This document shows positions 56,881 to 64,000 of a DNA stretch of 64,000 nt, one piece after another. The stretch comes from LMUY01 sp965276785. Its GTDB lineage: Bacteria > Pseudomonadota > Alphaproteobacteria > Acetobacterales > Acetobacteraceae. The stretch spans positions 3,410,001-3,474,000 of the forward strand of contig OZ255629.1 of NCBI GenBank assembly GCA_965276785.1. Direction: 5' to 3'. The notes under the pieces were generated by a model. That model made no database searches. It saw only the letters and a list, made by a program, of their open reading frames with translations, and had not been told where the DNA came from. The translations under genes and the position numbers were made by a program. Position 1 is the stretch's first letter. The number at the start of each line of letters is the position of its first letter.

Positions 56881-57638
56881 TGAGCGCCGCAGAGCTTGCA
56901 TCCTTGCCGAGCTGGGCCTTCGCTTTTGCTTTGGTGCTATGTCGATGCAGTGCGGCGGTGATGCTGCTGCCTGCCCTTGGCGAGGTGGAGATTCCGGCGT
57001 CGGTCCGCGCTGGATTGACGGTGGCTTTGGTGGCGCTGATCCTGCCGGGCGTCGGCGTGGTAGCGCCACCGGATGGCTGGCGCATCGCGTCCATGGTTGG
57101 TGCGGAACTGCTGTGCGGCGGCGTGTTGGGCTGGCTCGCGCGGTGCATCGCGCTTGCGTTGCCAATGGCGGGGCAAATGATTTCCTTCATGCTCGGCCTC
57201 TCCAGCATCATTTCGCCCGACCCGGCGCTCGGCCAATCGAGTGCCCTGATGCGCCTGTTCTCGCTTGCCGCACCGGTCCTGGTGCTGGGCACGGGGCTGT
57301 GGGCGCTGCCGGTGGAGGCACTGGCGGGCAGCTACACCCTGGTGGCGCCCGGTGCCTTGCTTTCCGTGCCAGACAGCATGCAGGCGGCGCTGGGCGCGGT
57401 CGCCACAGCGTTTGGCCTGGCTTTGCGTTTGGCCGCTCCGTTCGTGGTGGCGAGCATCATCTGGCACTCGGCCCTTGGAGTGATCGCTCGGCTCATCCCG
57501 CAGCTCCAGGTCTATTTCGTGGCCATGCCGGGGCAAATCTTGGCGGGCTTGGCACTCCTTGCCCTACTTGCAACCGGAATCGCGGGGGCTTGGCTGGAAA
57601 CGGCCCGCGATAGCTTTGCCGGGCTGCCCGGGCTTTGA
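56877..57638 (+). CDS. fliR: Flagellar export gate protein FliR
   Basis: A 253-residue membrane protein with six or so helices. It shows the FliR pattern SWAFAFALVLCRCSAAVMLLPALGE, PASVRAGLTVALVALILPG, LGGWLARCIALALPMAGQMISF-type and the later MPGQILAGLALLALLATG. Starts with ATG ATG at 56877/56880 overlapping fliQ. The next gene, flhB, starts 49 bases later. Confidence 0.96.
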   Translation: MMSAAELASLPSWAFAFALVLCRCSAAVMLLPALGEVEIPASVRAGLTVALVALILPGVGVVAPPDGWRIASMVGAELLCGGVLGWLARCIALALPMAGQMISFMLGLSSIISPDPALGQSSALMRLFSLAAPVLVLGTGLWALPVEALAGSYTLVAPGALLSVPDSMQAALGAVATAFGLALRLAAPFVVASIIWHSALGVIARLIPQLQVYFVAMPGQILAGLALLALLATGIAGAWLETARDSFAGLPGL

Positions 57639-57687
57639 GTGTGCGGCACCGTTCTGACGCAAGCCGTCCCGGCGGGCGCAGTTAAGC

Positions 57688-58743
57688 GTGGCGGACGCAG
57701 AAGACCGTACGGAAGCCGCCAGTCCAAGGCGCTTGGAACGGGCCCGGGCGGAGGGCAACGCGCCGGTTTCGCGTGAGGTCGCCAGTCTCGCAGGGATGGG
57801 CGTAGCGACGCTCATGTTGTCGATGATGGGGCCGACGATCGGACGAAGCGCGATAGCCCGGCTGGTGCCGTTGCTGGATCTCACCAGCCAAGACCCGATG
57901 GCCAACTTGCACGCAGCCATGATCGCGATAGCCCTGCTCGCTGGTCCGATCATCCTAAGCATCGCGGCAGCGGTCGTGGCCGCGACGTTGTTGCAAAGCG
58001 GCTTGTTGCTGAACACGAAGGTGCTGATGCCGGACCTGGCGCGGCTCAGCCCCATGCGCGGCCTGAAGCGCATCTTTGGCGTGCGCGGCCTGGTCGAAGC
58101 CGGCAAATCGGCGGTAAAGCTCGGTCTGCACGGTTTTCTCGCCTACCATATCCTATCCGGCCATGTGTCCGACCTGACGCGGTCATTGATGTGGACCTCA
58201 AGCCACATGGCCGGGGAAATCCTGCGCATCCTGCTACAGCTTTTGTTTGCATTGCTTGGGTTGCAGGCGGTCATCGCTGGCGCGGATACCGCCTGGGCGC
58301 GATTTAAGTTCGCCCGCGACTTGCGCATGAGTAAACAGGAGCTGCGCGACGAGGCCAAGGAGACCGACGGCAACCCGATGATCAAGGCGCGGCTGCGCCA
58401 GATCCGAATGATGCGCGCGAAGAAACGCATGCTGGCAGCCGTGCCGAAAGCAACTGTCGTAGTGACCAACCCAACCCATTACGCTATTGCACTTGCATAC
58501 GATCGTGGTAAGGGCGGCGCTCCCCGCGTGATCGCGAAAGGCGTGGACGAAGTGGCAGCGCGCATCCGAGAAGTGGCGGCCGAACACCGGGTCCCGTTGG
58601 TGCCCAACCCGCCGTTGGCTCGCGCGCTGTACCTGGTCGATCTCGATGCAGAAATACCGGCAGAGCATTTCAAGGCGGTGGCCGAGATTATCGCCTATGT
58701 TTGGCGACTGCGGTCGCGAGCAATTCCGCAGCCGCCGCGATGA
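57688..58743 (+). CDS. flhB: Flagellar export switch protein FlhB
   Basis: A 351-residue export gate protein with an N-terminal basic region (EAASPRRLERARAEGNAPVSREV), four helices, and a C-terminal cytoplasmic domain containing the autocleavage motif NPTH at 261-264 (TNPTHYAIAL). Cleavage there switches export from rod/hook to filament substrates. Start is GTG 57688. The stop overlaps the start of the downstream kinase gene as ATGA. Confidence 0.97.
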   Translation: MADAEDRTEAASPRRLERARAEGNAPVSREVASLAGMGVATLMLSMMGPTIGRSAIARLVPLLDLTSQDPMANLHAAMIAIALLAGPIILSIAAAVVAATLLQSGLLLNTKVLMPDLARLSPMRGLKRIFGVRGLVEAGKSAVKLGLHGFLAYHILSGHVSDLTRSLMWTSSHMAGEILRILLQLLFALLGLQAVIAGADTAWARFKFARDLRMSKQELRDEAKETDGNPMIKARLRQIRMMRAKKRMLAAVPKATVVVTNPTHYAIALAYDRGKGGAPRVIAKGVDEVAARIREVAAEHRVPLVPNPPLARALYLVDLDAEIPAEHFKAVAEIIAYVWRLRSRAIPQPPR

Positions 58744-60596
58744 GCGTCGCGCGAAGATTCCGAGGCTGGGTCACGCGTGCCAAACCGTGGTGGCCCTGGG
58801 GTAAGCAGCCGGACGGCTTGCTCAACCGGCTGAGTGATCCTGGCGATGCTGCCTTGCGCGTGTTGCTTGATGATTCGGTGTTGGGCATCGCAGTGGTTGA
58901 CGCGGAGGGCCGGCTGGTCAGGGTGAACACCAGCCTCCGCCGGCTGGTGAGCCGAGATTGCGATCTCTCACCGGGGCAGCCGGTGCAGGACATGTTCTGC
59001 GACAAGCGGGCCCATGGCATCTTGAAAGAGTTGGCTGCCGTGCTGCGGGGCCGTGCCGTGTTGCGCGGCTACGCTTGCCTCATTCGCGGGCGGGGAGAGG
59101 GAGGCCTGCAAGCGGTCGAGGTCGCAGCAACCCCCTTGCGCGAGACCGCTGCTACTGTGACGGGCGCCGTTCTGCAGATCATCGACATGTCCGCCCAGAA
59201 AGAGCTGGAAGCCCAGCTCAACCAGAGCCAGAAGTTGCAGGCGGTCGGTCAATTGGCGGGCGGCATTGCTCATGACTTCAATAACTTATTGACCGCTGTG
59301 CTCGGAGCGGCGGATGATGCGCTGGACCGGGGTCCGTCCGACGCGGAGACGGTCGAGGACTTGCGGCAAATCCACGCCAGCGCTGAGCGGGGAGCCGACC
59401 TTGTAAAGCAGTTGCTGGCTTTTGGCCGGCAACAAGCAATGCAACCGCGCCCGATTGCCATCAACCATGCGCTCGAGGCGATTTCCACATTGCTGCGCCG
59501 CTTGCTGGGCAATTCCGTCTCGCTCGAGCTCCAACTCGAACAGCCTGGTGCTACCATTCACGTCGACCCAACTCAGCTCGATCAGGTTCTGGTTAACTTG
59601 GCAGTCAATGCCCGCGACGCGATGCCGGCCGGCGGCCAGCTTACGGTGCGGACCGGCCATATGGACCTGTTCCGACCGCTGGTGCGGGACAAGGAGACCA
59701 TCCCGCCGGGTCATTACGTGATGGTGGAGGTGCAGGACACTGGCGTCGGCATCCCGCGTGATGTGCTGCCGCGGATTTTCGAGCCGTTTTTCACCACCCG
59801 GCGAGAACGGGGCGGTAACGGGCTTGGCTTGTCAACGGTGCACGGCATCGTGCGGCAGTCGGATGGATTTGTCGCGGTCGACAGTGCGGTCGGCAAGGGA
59901 ACCCGGGTCCGGGTGTATTTGCCCCGTCTTGCCGACGACCAAGCCGTGGTTCCGGCGCTGCTGAAAGAGCTTGCGGCCGCCCCGGTTTCGAGCCCTGCGC
60001 TGGAGCGCGTGATCCTGCTGGTGGATGACGAAGATGGCGTGCGCCGGGTGGCGGAGCGTGCGCTGACCCGGCAAGGTTGGCGGGTTTTCGCCGCCGATGG
60101 CGGGGAGCAGGCTTTGGCGCTGATGGCTGAGCCGTCTGCCGCATCGCAGGTTGCGGTGGTGGTGTCGGATCTTGCGATGCCGGGAATGGATGGCTTCGCC
60201 GTGGTGCAGGCAGTGCGCATGATGCGGCCGGGCCTGCCGGCTGTCGTCACTTCCGGCTATGCGGAGGAAGCGCTTCGCAAGCGACTCGCCGTCGCCGACA
60301 TCGAATTCCTCCCCAAACCGTACGCGATTAAGCAATTGATCGCAGTGGTAGAGGCGCAGTTACGCCGGCAGGACCAGGCAACTCAGGGGAGTCAGGGGGC
60401 TCAGAGGAGTCAGGGGGCTCAGGGAACTCACAGGGCTCAGGGAACTCACAGGGCTCAGGCTCAGGAGTTTGCGTTCGATTTTCGTTCTTGCGAACAAAAC
60501 GCGACCAATCTATTAACAGCGGGCGTGACGACGGGCGTCTCGGAATCGGCCGCCGAGTCGCATCCCGAGTCGGGGACAGCGTCGAACGCGGGATGA
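58740..60596 (+). CDS. Soluble hybrid histidine kinase, CckA-like
   Basis: A 618-residue protein with no transmembrane segment, one PAS-like domain (about 40-155), HisKA with GQLAGGIAHDFNNLL (His near 180), HATPase with VNLAVNARDAMPAGG, DTGVGI and GNGLGLSTVHGIV, and a C-terminal receiver (VILLVDDEDGVRRV, phosphoacceptor in VVVSDLAMPGMDG). The GGIAHDFNNLL signature and the domain order are those of CckA, which controls CtrA. It overlaps flhB by ATGA. The C-terminal ~90 residues are a tripeptide repeat and an unfolded-looking tail that overlaps the recA promoter. Confidence 0.9.
   Translation: MSVARRFRGWVTRAKPWWPWGKQPDGLLNRLSDPGDAALRVLLDDSVLGIAVVDAEGRLVRVNTSLRRLVSRDCDLSPGQPVQDMFCDKRAHGILKELAAVLRGRAVLRGYACLIRGRGEGGLQAVEVAATPLRETAATVTGAVLQIIDMSAQKELEAQLNQSQKLQAVGQLAGGIAHDFNNLLTAVLGAADDALDRGPSDAETVEDLRQIHASAERGADLVKQLLAFGRQQAMQPRPIAINHALEAISTLLRRLLGNSVSLELQLEQPGATIHVDPTQLDQVLVNLAVNARDAMPAGGQLTVRTGHMDLFRPLVRDKETIPPGHYVMVEVQDTGVGIPRDVLPRIFEPFFTTRRERGGNGLGLSTVHGIVRQSDGFVAVDSAVGKGTRVRVYLPRLADDQAVVPALLKELAAAPVSSPALERVILLVDDEDGVRRVAERALTRQGWRVFAADGGEQALALMAEPSAASQVAVVVSDLAMPGMDGFAVVQAVRMMRPGLPAVVTSGYAEEALRKRLAVADIEFLPKPYAIKQLIAVVEAQLRRQDQATQGSQGAQRSQGAQGTHRAQGTHRAQAQEFAFDFRSCEQNATNLLTAGVTTGVSESAAESHPESGTASNAG
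60382..60462 (+). repeat. In-frame 9-bp tandem repeat in the kinase C-terminus
   Basis: About nine units of 9 bases (CTCAGGGGA, GTCAGGGGG, CTCACAGGG and relatives), part of them in an 18-base higher-order period. They encode tripeptide repeats of the type (S/A/T)-(Q/H)-(G/R). Gain or loss of units would keep the frame. It lies just after the receiver domain. Confidence 0.8.
60473..60487 (+). promoter_or_regulatory. LexA (SOS) box of recA
   Basis: GTTC at 60473-60476 and 60484-60487 with seven bases between (GATTTTC), the alphaproteobacterial LexA operator form. It touches the -35 of the recA promoter and so fits repression by LexA. It lies inside the coding region of the upstream kinase gene, 215 bases before the recA start. 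Confidence 0.75.
60488..60516 (+). promoter_or_regulatory. recA promoter
   Basis: TTGCGA (60488-60493), 17-base spacer, TATTAA (60511-60516). Spacing is ideal, and the adjacent LexA box supports the assignment. Predicted leader length is about 180 bases. Confidence 0.6.
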
Positions 60597-60701
60597 ACGG
60601 CGGCGCGGCGTATTGCAAGCGGCAAGCACCTACGGTTGCGGCGCTGTTCCGGGCTGTGACACAATGGCAGCACGCCCGTATGCATGGGCAAAGGACGAAC
60701 C

Positions 60702-61739
60702 ATGGAAAGAACCAAGGCGCTTGACGCCGCCCTAACGCAGATCGAGCGGGCGTTCGGCAAGGGCTCGATCATGCGGATGGGCGCCCGCGCGGATGAGGTT
60801 GTCGACGTGGTTCCGTCGGGATCTTTGGGGCTGGACTTGGCGCTCGGGATTGGCGGGTTTCCGCGTGGCCGCGTCGTCGAGATTTACGGTCCGGAGAGCT
60901 CCGGCAAGACAACGCTGGCGTTGCACGCAATCGCGGAGGCGCAGCGCCGGGGCGGAACCTGCGCGTTCATCGACGCCGAGCATGCGTTGGACCCGATCTA
61001 TGCCCGCAAGTTGGGAGTGGACGTCGATAACCTGCTGCTGTCGCAGCCCGATGGCGGCGAGCAGGCGCTAGAAATCTGCGATACCCTGGTCCGTTCCGGC
61101 GCGATTGATATTGTCGTGATCGACAGCGTCGCCGCCTTGGTGCCGCGGGCCGAGCTGGAAGGCGAGATGGGGGACACACATGTCGGCCTGCACGCCCGGC
61201 TGATGAGCCAGGCGCTGCGAAAGCTGACGGGCAGCGTCTCCAAATCGAAGACCATGCTGATCTTTCTTAACCAAATCCGGCTCAAGATTGGTGTCATGTT
61301 CGGCAATCCGGAAACGACCACGGGCGGCAACGCGCTGAAGTTCTATGCATCCATCCGGATGGAAATTCGCCGAATCGGGCAGATCAAGGACCGGGACACG
61401 GTGGTTGGCAATCAGACCCGGGTGAAGGTGGTAAAGAACAAGCTTGCGCCCCCGTTCCGCCAGGTCGAGTTCGACATCATGTATGGCGAGGGCATCAGCA
61501 AGCGCGGCGAATTGGTCGATTTGGGCGTGAAGGCGGGCGTGGTAGAGAAGTCTGGCGCTTGGTTTTCGTATGACAGCCAACGGATCGGCCAGGGGCGAGA
61601 GAATGCCAAGGCTTTCCTGAAGGACCACCCGGAGGTGGCCGAAAGCATCGAAAAGCGGGTGCGGGATCAATCGGTGGTGGTAGAACGCGCCATGATCGCC
61701 GCGCCCGATGGGGGTGAGGACGCCGAAGCCGCCGAGTGA
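60702..61739 (+). CDS. recA: Recombinase RecA
   Basis: Strand-exchange protein and LexA co-protease. The 345-residue protein has [27 protein letters not shown] at the N-terminus (core [15 protein letters not shown]), Walker A GPESSGKT (63-70), the L1/L2 loops ([36 protein letters not shown]), and [15 protein letters not shown]. The ATG at 60702 is chosen for its AAAGGA site; another ATG lies at 60684. A LexA box and promoter lie upstream in the kinase gene. The stop overlaps the deaminase start. Confidence 0.98.
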   Translation: MERTKALDAALTQIERAFGKGSIMRMGARADEVVDVVPSGSLGLDLALGIGGFPRGRVVEIYGPESSGKTTLALHAIAEAQRRGGTCAFIDAEHALDPIYARKLGVDVDNLLLSQPDGGEQALEICDTLVRSGAIDIVVIDSVAALVPRAELEGEMGDTHVGLHARLMSQALRKLTGSVSKSKTMLIFLNQIRLKIGVMFGNPETTTGGNALKFYASIRMEIRRIGQIKDRDTVVGNQTRVKVVKNKLAPPFRQVEFDIMYGEGISKRGELVDLGVKAGVVEKSGAWFSYDSQRIGQGRENAKAFLKDHPEVAESIEKRVRDQSVVVERAMIAAPDGGEDAEAAE

Positions 61740-62149
61740 TGCTGGACGCGGCCGACGTGCAGTTGGTTGAGGCGGCGCGCGCTGTCCTGTTGAAGCACTA
61801 CCGGCCACATTGGCACACTGTCGGGGCGGCACTGCGGTCGCGGGATGGACGGATTTGGACCGGGGTGCATCTCGGCGCAACCGTAGGCCGATTGTCGGTT
61901 TGCGCCGAGGCGGTGGCGCTGGGCCGAGCCATTTTGGAGGGTGATGGCACGGTGGAATGCGCGGTTGCGGTGCGTCATCCGAAAGCCGACGAGTCGGTGC
62001 GCAGCATTGCCGTGGTACCGCCCTGCGGTGCTTGCCGCGAGATGTTGACCGATTTCGACCCGGCGGCCGACGTGATCGTGCCGCAGGAGGGTGGCTTGGT
62101 CCGGATGCCGGTGCGCGTGCTGCTGCCCCTACCGTATCAACGCTGCTAA
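61739..62149 (+). CDS. cdd: Cytidine deaminase-like zinc enzyme
   Basis: A 136-residue protein of the cytidine/blasticidin-S deaminase fold, with the zinc site CAEAVALGRAI (C plus catalytic Glu) and PCGACREML. It probably deaminates cytidine/deoxycytidine for pyrimidine salvage; the short length and the pattern are also compatible with other small CDA-family deaminases. The ATG at 61739 overlaps the recA stop as TGATG (a GTG at 61736 is possible), so it may be co-expressed with recA. Confidence 0.88.
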   Translation: MLDAADVQLVEAARAVLLKHYRPHWHTVGAALRSRDGRIWTGVHLGATVGRLSVCAEAVALGRAILEGDGTVECAVAVRHPKADESVRSIAVVPPCGACREMLTDFDPAADVIVPQEGGLVRMPVRVLLPLPYQRC

Positions 62150-62197
62150 AGCGGCGAGGCGACGGAAACAAACGGTGGACGGAGGCGTTGGCTCGCC

Positions 62198-62425
62198 ATG
62201 AGCACGAACCCGAAGACACCGACTGACGACACACCCTCCAACACCGTCAAGGATCCGGATGCCTGGACCACGGGGGAAGAGACGATGACTGGGGCGCAGG
62301 CCTCCTACCTCAAGACGTTAAGCGAGGAGGCAGGTGAGCCGTTCGATCCGTCGCTGACCAAGGCGGAAGCGTCTAAGCGCATCGACGCGCTGCAGGCGAG
62401 GACGGGGCGGGGCAAGTCGCACTAG
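62198..62425 (+). CDS. DUF3072 family protein
   Basis: A 75-residue protein with the DUF3072 pattern DPDAWTTGEETMTGAQASYL followed by KTLSEEAGEPFDPSLTKAEA and SKRIDALQ. The family is small, helical and of unknown function. A Thr/Pro-rich N-terminus precedes the domain. It lies 48 bases after the deaminase gene on the same strand. Confidence 0.88.
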   Translation: MSTNPKTPTDDTPSNTVKDPDAWTTGEETMTGAQASYLKTLSEEAGEPFDPSLTKAEASKRIDALQARTGRGKSH

Positions 62426-62674
62426 GCGGCCTACTCACGGAGCACCTCCACGGAGGTGCGGCATCAACAGCTTGGCCTCATACCAGCCGACGAGATTGCT
62501 GGCTGGTCCGCAACGGTAGAGTTATTGCCGGCAGCTGCGCTTGCGCCGAGGCGACCCATCCGGCCAGCATCCTCGGCGCCGCCCCGGGTTGGCACGCCCC
62601 GCTCGGACGGCGGCTTTCAAGGACAGAAGGCACTTGTCCAGTGGTGAAACGCCTTTTTGTCCCATTTAACTCTT

Positions 62675-62698
62675 ATACCAGCGCCCGCATGGCCTGAC
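62675..62698 (+). repeat. IS630 left terminal inverted repeat
   Basis: Matches the right repeat (63824-63847) in inverted orientation at 22 of 24 positions, including 18 contiguous. Confidence 0.85.
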
Positions 62699-62759
62699 TC
62701 ACGGGGGCTATGCGCGGTCACGGTGGGTGTGATTCGGTTTCCTGAATGGTTGATGGGGA

Positions 62760-63823
62760 TTGGTCCTGCCTGCTGCGGTGAAGGTTTCTGCTGAGAAGTG
62801 TTCGGCGCAGGAGTTGCGGCTTGCGGCGAGCGGTTGCCGTGATGCCAACGCGGTGCGTCGCATGCTGGCCATCGCGTTGTTGCTGGAAGGTCATTTGCGT
62901 GGCGATGCTGCGCGCGCCTGCGGGATGGAGCGCCAGACGTTGCGCGACTGGGTGCACCGGTTCAATGCGGCCGGCCTCGCTGGGCTTGGCAATCGCTGGG
63001 GTGGCGGCTGTAAGCCCAAGCTTGCTCAACCGCAGACGGACCGTCTGGCCGAGCTGGTGCGCAACGGCCCCGACCTTGCCGTGCATGGGGTGATACGCTG
63101 GCGTCGGATCGATCTGGCCCGGGCCATGCACAAGGAGTTCAACGTCACGGTGAACGAGCGCACTGTGGGCAGGCTGCTGCGCAAGCTTGGGTTCAGCCGG
63201 ATATCGGTGCGTCCGCACCACCCAAAACAGGACGCGGACGCCCTGCAGGCGCACCAAAAAACTTCGCCGAGTTGGTCGCCGCCGTCCTGCCGCTCAGCGC
63301 GGCTGGCAAGCCGATCGAGCTCTGGTGGCAGGACGAGGCACGCGTCGGCCAGCAAGGCTCCTTGACCTATGTCTGGACGGACCGAGGCAGCCGTCCGCCC
63401 ATGCCGCGCGACCTGCGATACGAATGGGCCTACATCTTCGGCGCCGTCTGTCCCGCCCGTGGCTGCGGTGCGGCCCTGGTCTTGCCGGAGGTCAACGCCT
63501 CGGCCATGAACCGGCACCTGGCCGAGATTAGCCGCAACGTCCAACCCGGCGCGCACGCCGTCGTCACGCTCGACGGCGCGGGATGGCATCAAACCGGCGG
63601 TAAGCTGCGCGTGCCGGACAACGTAAGCCTGCTGCATCTACCGCCCTACTGCCCGGAGCTGAACCCGGTCGAGAACGTCTGGCAATATCTCCGGCAGAAT
63701 TATCTCAGCCACCGGGTCTTCCCCCACTACGACGACATCGTCGATGCCTGCTGCAACGCCTGGAACGCTCTCATGGCTATGCCCGAACGCATCACGTCCA
63801 TAACGTCTCGGGCCTGGGCATAG
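62760..63823 (+). CDS. IS630-family transposase, two frames joined by likely -1 frameshift
   Basis: DDE transposase. The first frame (from 62760, start weak) gives the helix-turn-helix half (CRDANAVRRMLAIALLLEG, AARACGMERQTLRDWVHRF). The catalytic half lies in the -1 frame: WWQDEARVGQQGSLTYVWTD (first Asp), HAVVTLDGAGWHQT (second Asp) and LNPVENVWQYLRQ (Glu). A run of six A followed by C (63256-63262) sits at the junction. Reading -1 there gives ...AHQKNFAELVAAVLPL..., a family-like join without gaps. So the gene is probably intact and uses programmed frameshifting, though an indel cannot be excluded. Confidence 0.85.
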
Positions 63824-63847
63824 GTCAAACCATGCGGGCGCTGGTAT
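63824..63847 (-). repeat. IS630 right terminal inverted repeat
   Basis: Inverse of 62675-62698 with two mismatches; the transposase stop codon (63821-63823) abuts it. Confidence 0.85.
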
Positions 63848-63860
63848 TAGTTAAACCTGG

Positions 63861-64000
63861 CTAACCGAAGGTTCTGCGGTAGGCTTTGGTCATTATCTCG
63901 TCCAGCCGCGTGCCGGGCTCGAAGTCCGCCATTTCCTCCGGCCGCGCCAAGCCCGGAAGTTGGCGCGGGCACTCGGATGGCGCGCCCAGGACCTGAGCGA
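63861..64000 (-). CDS. Partial: C-terminus of an unidentified protein
   Basis: The last 45 or so codons of a gene that enters from the right edge. They read ...LPGLARPEEMADFEPGTRL then DEIMTKAYRRTFG and a stop at 63861-63863. Composition and codon use look genuine for this genome. The stop is 13 bases from the IS630 right end, so the element lies just downstream of it. No family can be named from this fragment. Confidence 0.55.
   Translation of the reverse strand, partial: AQVLGAPSECPRQLPGLARPEEMADFEPGTRLDEIMTKAYRRTFG

Larger units (their letters stand above)
62675..63847 (+). mobile_element. IS630-family insertion element
   Basis: A 1173-base element with terminal inverted repeats: ATACCAGCGCCCGCATGG at 62675-62692 is exactly inverted at 63830-63847, and the match extends to 24 bases (62675-62698 and 63824-63847) with two mismatches. 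Similarity continues outward (TTTAACT at 62665-62671, AGTTAAA at 63849-63855), so the true ends could be slightly further out. It contains a two-frame DDE transposase. IS630-type elements target TA; the flanks do not settle the exact duplication. Confidence 0.85.

Noticed and set aside
62456..62647. 63-codon plus-strand frame before the IS630 element
   Set aside because: No recognisable features; Pro/Ala/Arg composition as in random high-GC frames.

Overview
The window is about 64 kb of high-GC DNA from an alphaproteobacterium, most probably in or near the Acetobacteraceae (inference). The basis is: a complete dcw cluster with ddl between murB and ftsQ and lpxC after ftsZ; the gene order miaB-phoH-ybeY-CorC; a split flagellar export locus (fliO-fliP divergent from flgB-flgC-fliE-fliQ-fliR-flhB); an alphaproteobacterial LexA box (GTTC-N7-GTTC) in front of recA; and 140-bp repeats with ends typical of this class. 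It looks chromosomal and mostly housekeeping, with a few mobile or accessory patches.

Layout. 1-3.2 kb: a peptide-type ABC importer on the minus strand (two permeases, two ATPases, the last running off the left edge). 3.2-26.7 kb: the cell-envelope block on the minus strand, mraZ-rsmH-ftsL-ftsI-murE-murF-mraY-murD-ftsW-murG-murC-murB-ddl-ftsQ-ftsA-ftsZ-lpxC-bamD-recN-orf. Most junctions overlap by 1-13 bases, so the cluster is translationally coupled. The main breaks are ftsW/murG, which holds a 140-bp repeat, and ftsZ/lpxC, which holds palindromic repeats. Five boxes at exact 10-bp spacing lie over the likely mraZ promoter. 26.7-29.2 kb: RNase P RNA, then a Uma2 protein, an AmpD-type amidase and a DnaJ/TerB protein, all minus. 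29.2-32.8 kb: a fused 5-oxoprolinase/hydantoinase. 33-35 kb: an AT-richer accessory patch with a secreted protein of unknown function and a Phd/PemK-type toxin-antitoxin pair whose toxin gene is frameshifted.

35-45.7 kb: topoisomerase IB, a proline-iminopeptidase-like hydrolase, cytochrome b561, lpdA, a decayed IS110/IS1111 element, a cytochrome c'-type protein, a LOG-family protein, tRNA-Pro(CGG), glgC-glgA and a ferredoxin-NADP reductase. 45.7-49.6 kb: a mostly empty stretch, then a 1031-residue repeat protein with three C-terminal carbohydrate-binding-like repeats. 49.7-53.6 kb: miaB-phoH-ybeY-CorC operon. 54-60.6 kb: flagellar export and rod genes followed by a soluble CckA-like hybrid kinase. 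60.7-62.4 kb: recA, a cytidine deaminase and a DUF3072 protein. 62.7-63.8 kb: an IS630-family element with intact inverted repeats and a likely programmed -1 frameshift, next to the 3' end of an unidentified gene.

I did not find a clearly new multigene system. The items most worth following are the 10-bp-phased boxes at mraZ, a second exact LexA-type box between rnpB and mraZ, the recA SOS promoter buried in the end of the kinase gene, a candidate bridge (seek) RNA region in the IS1111-type element, repeats that split two otherwise tight operons and form the 5' end of the longest lpxC reading frame, and the large surface-type repeat protein.
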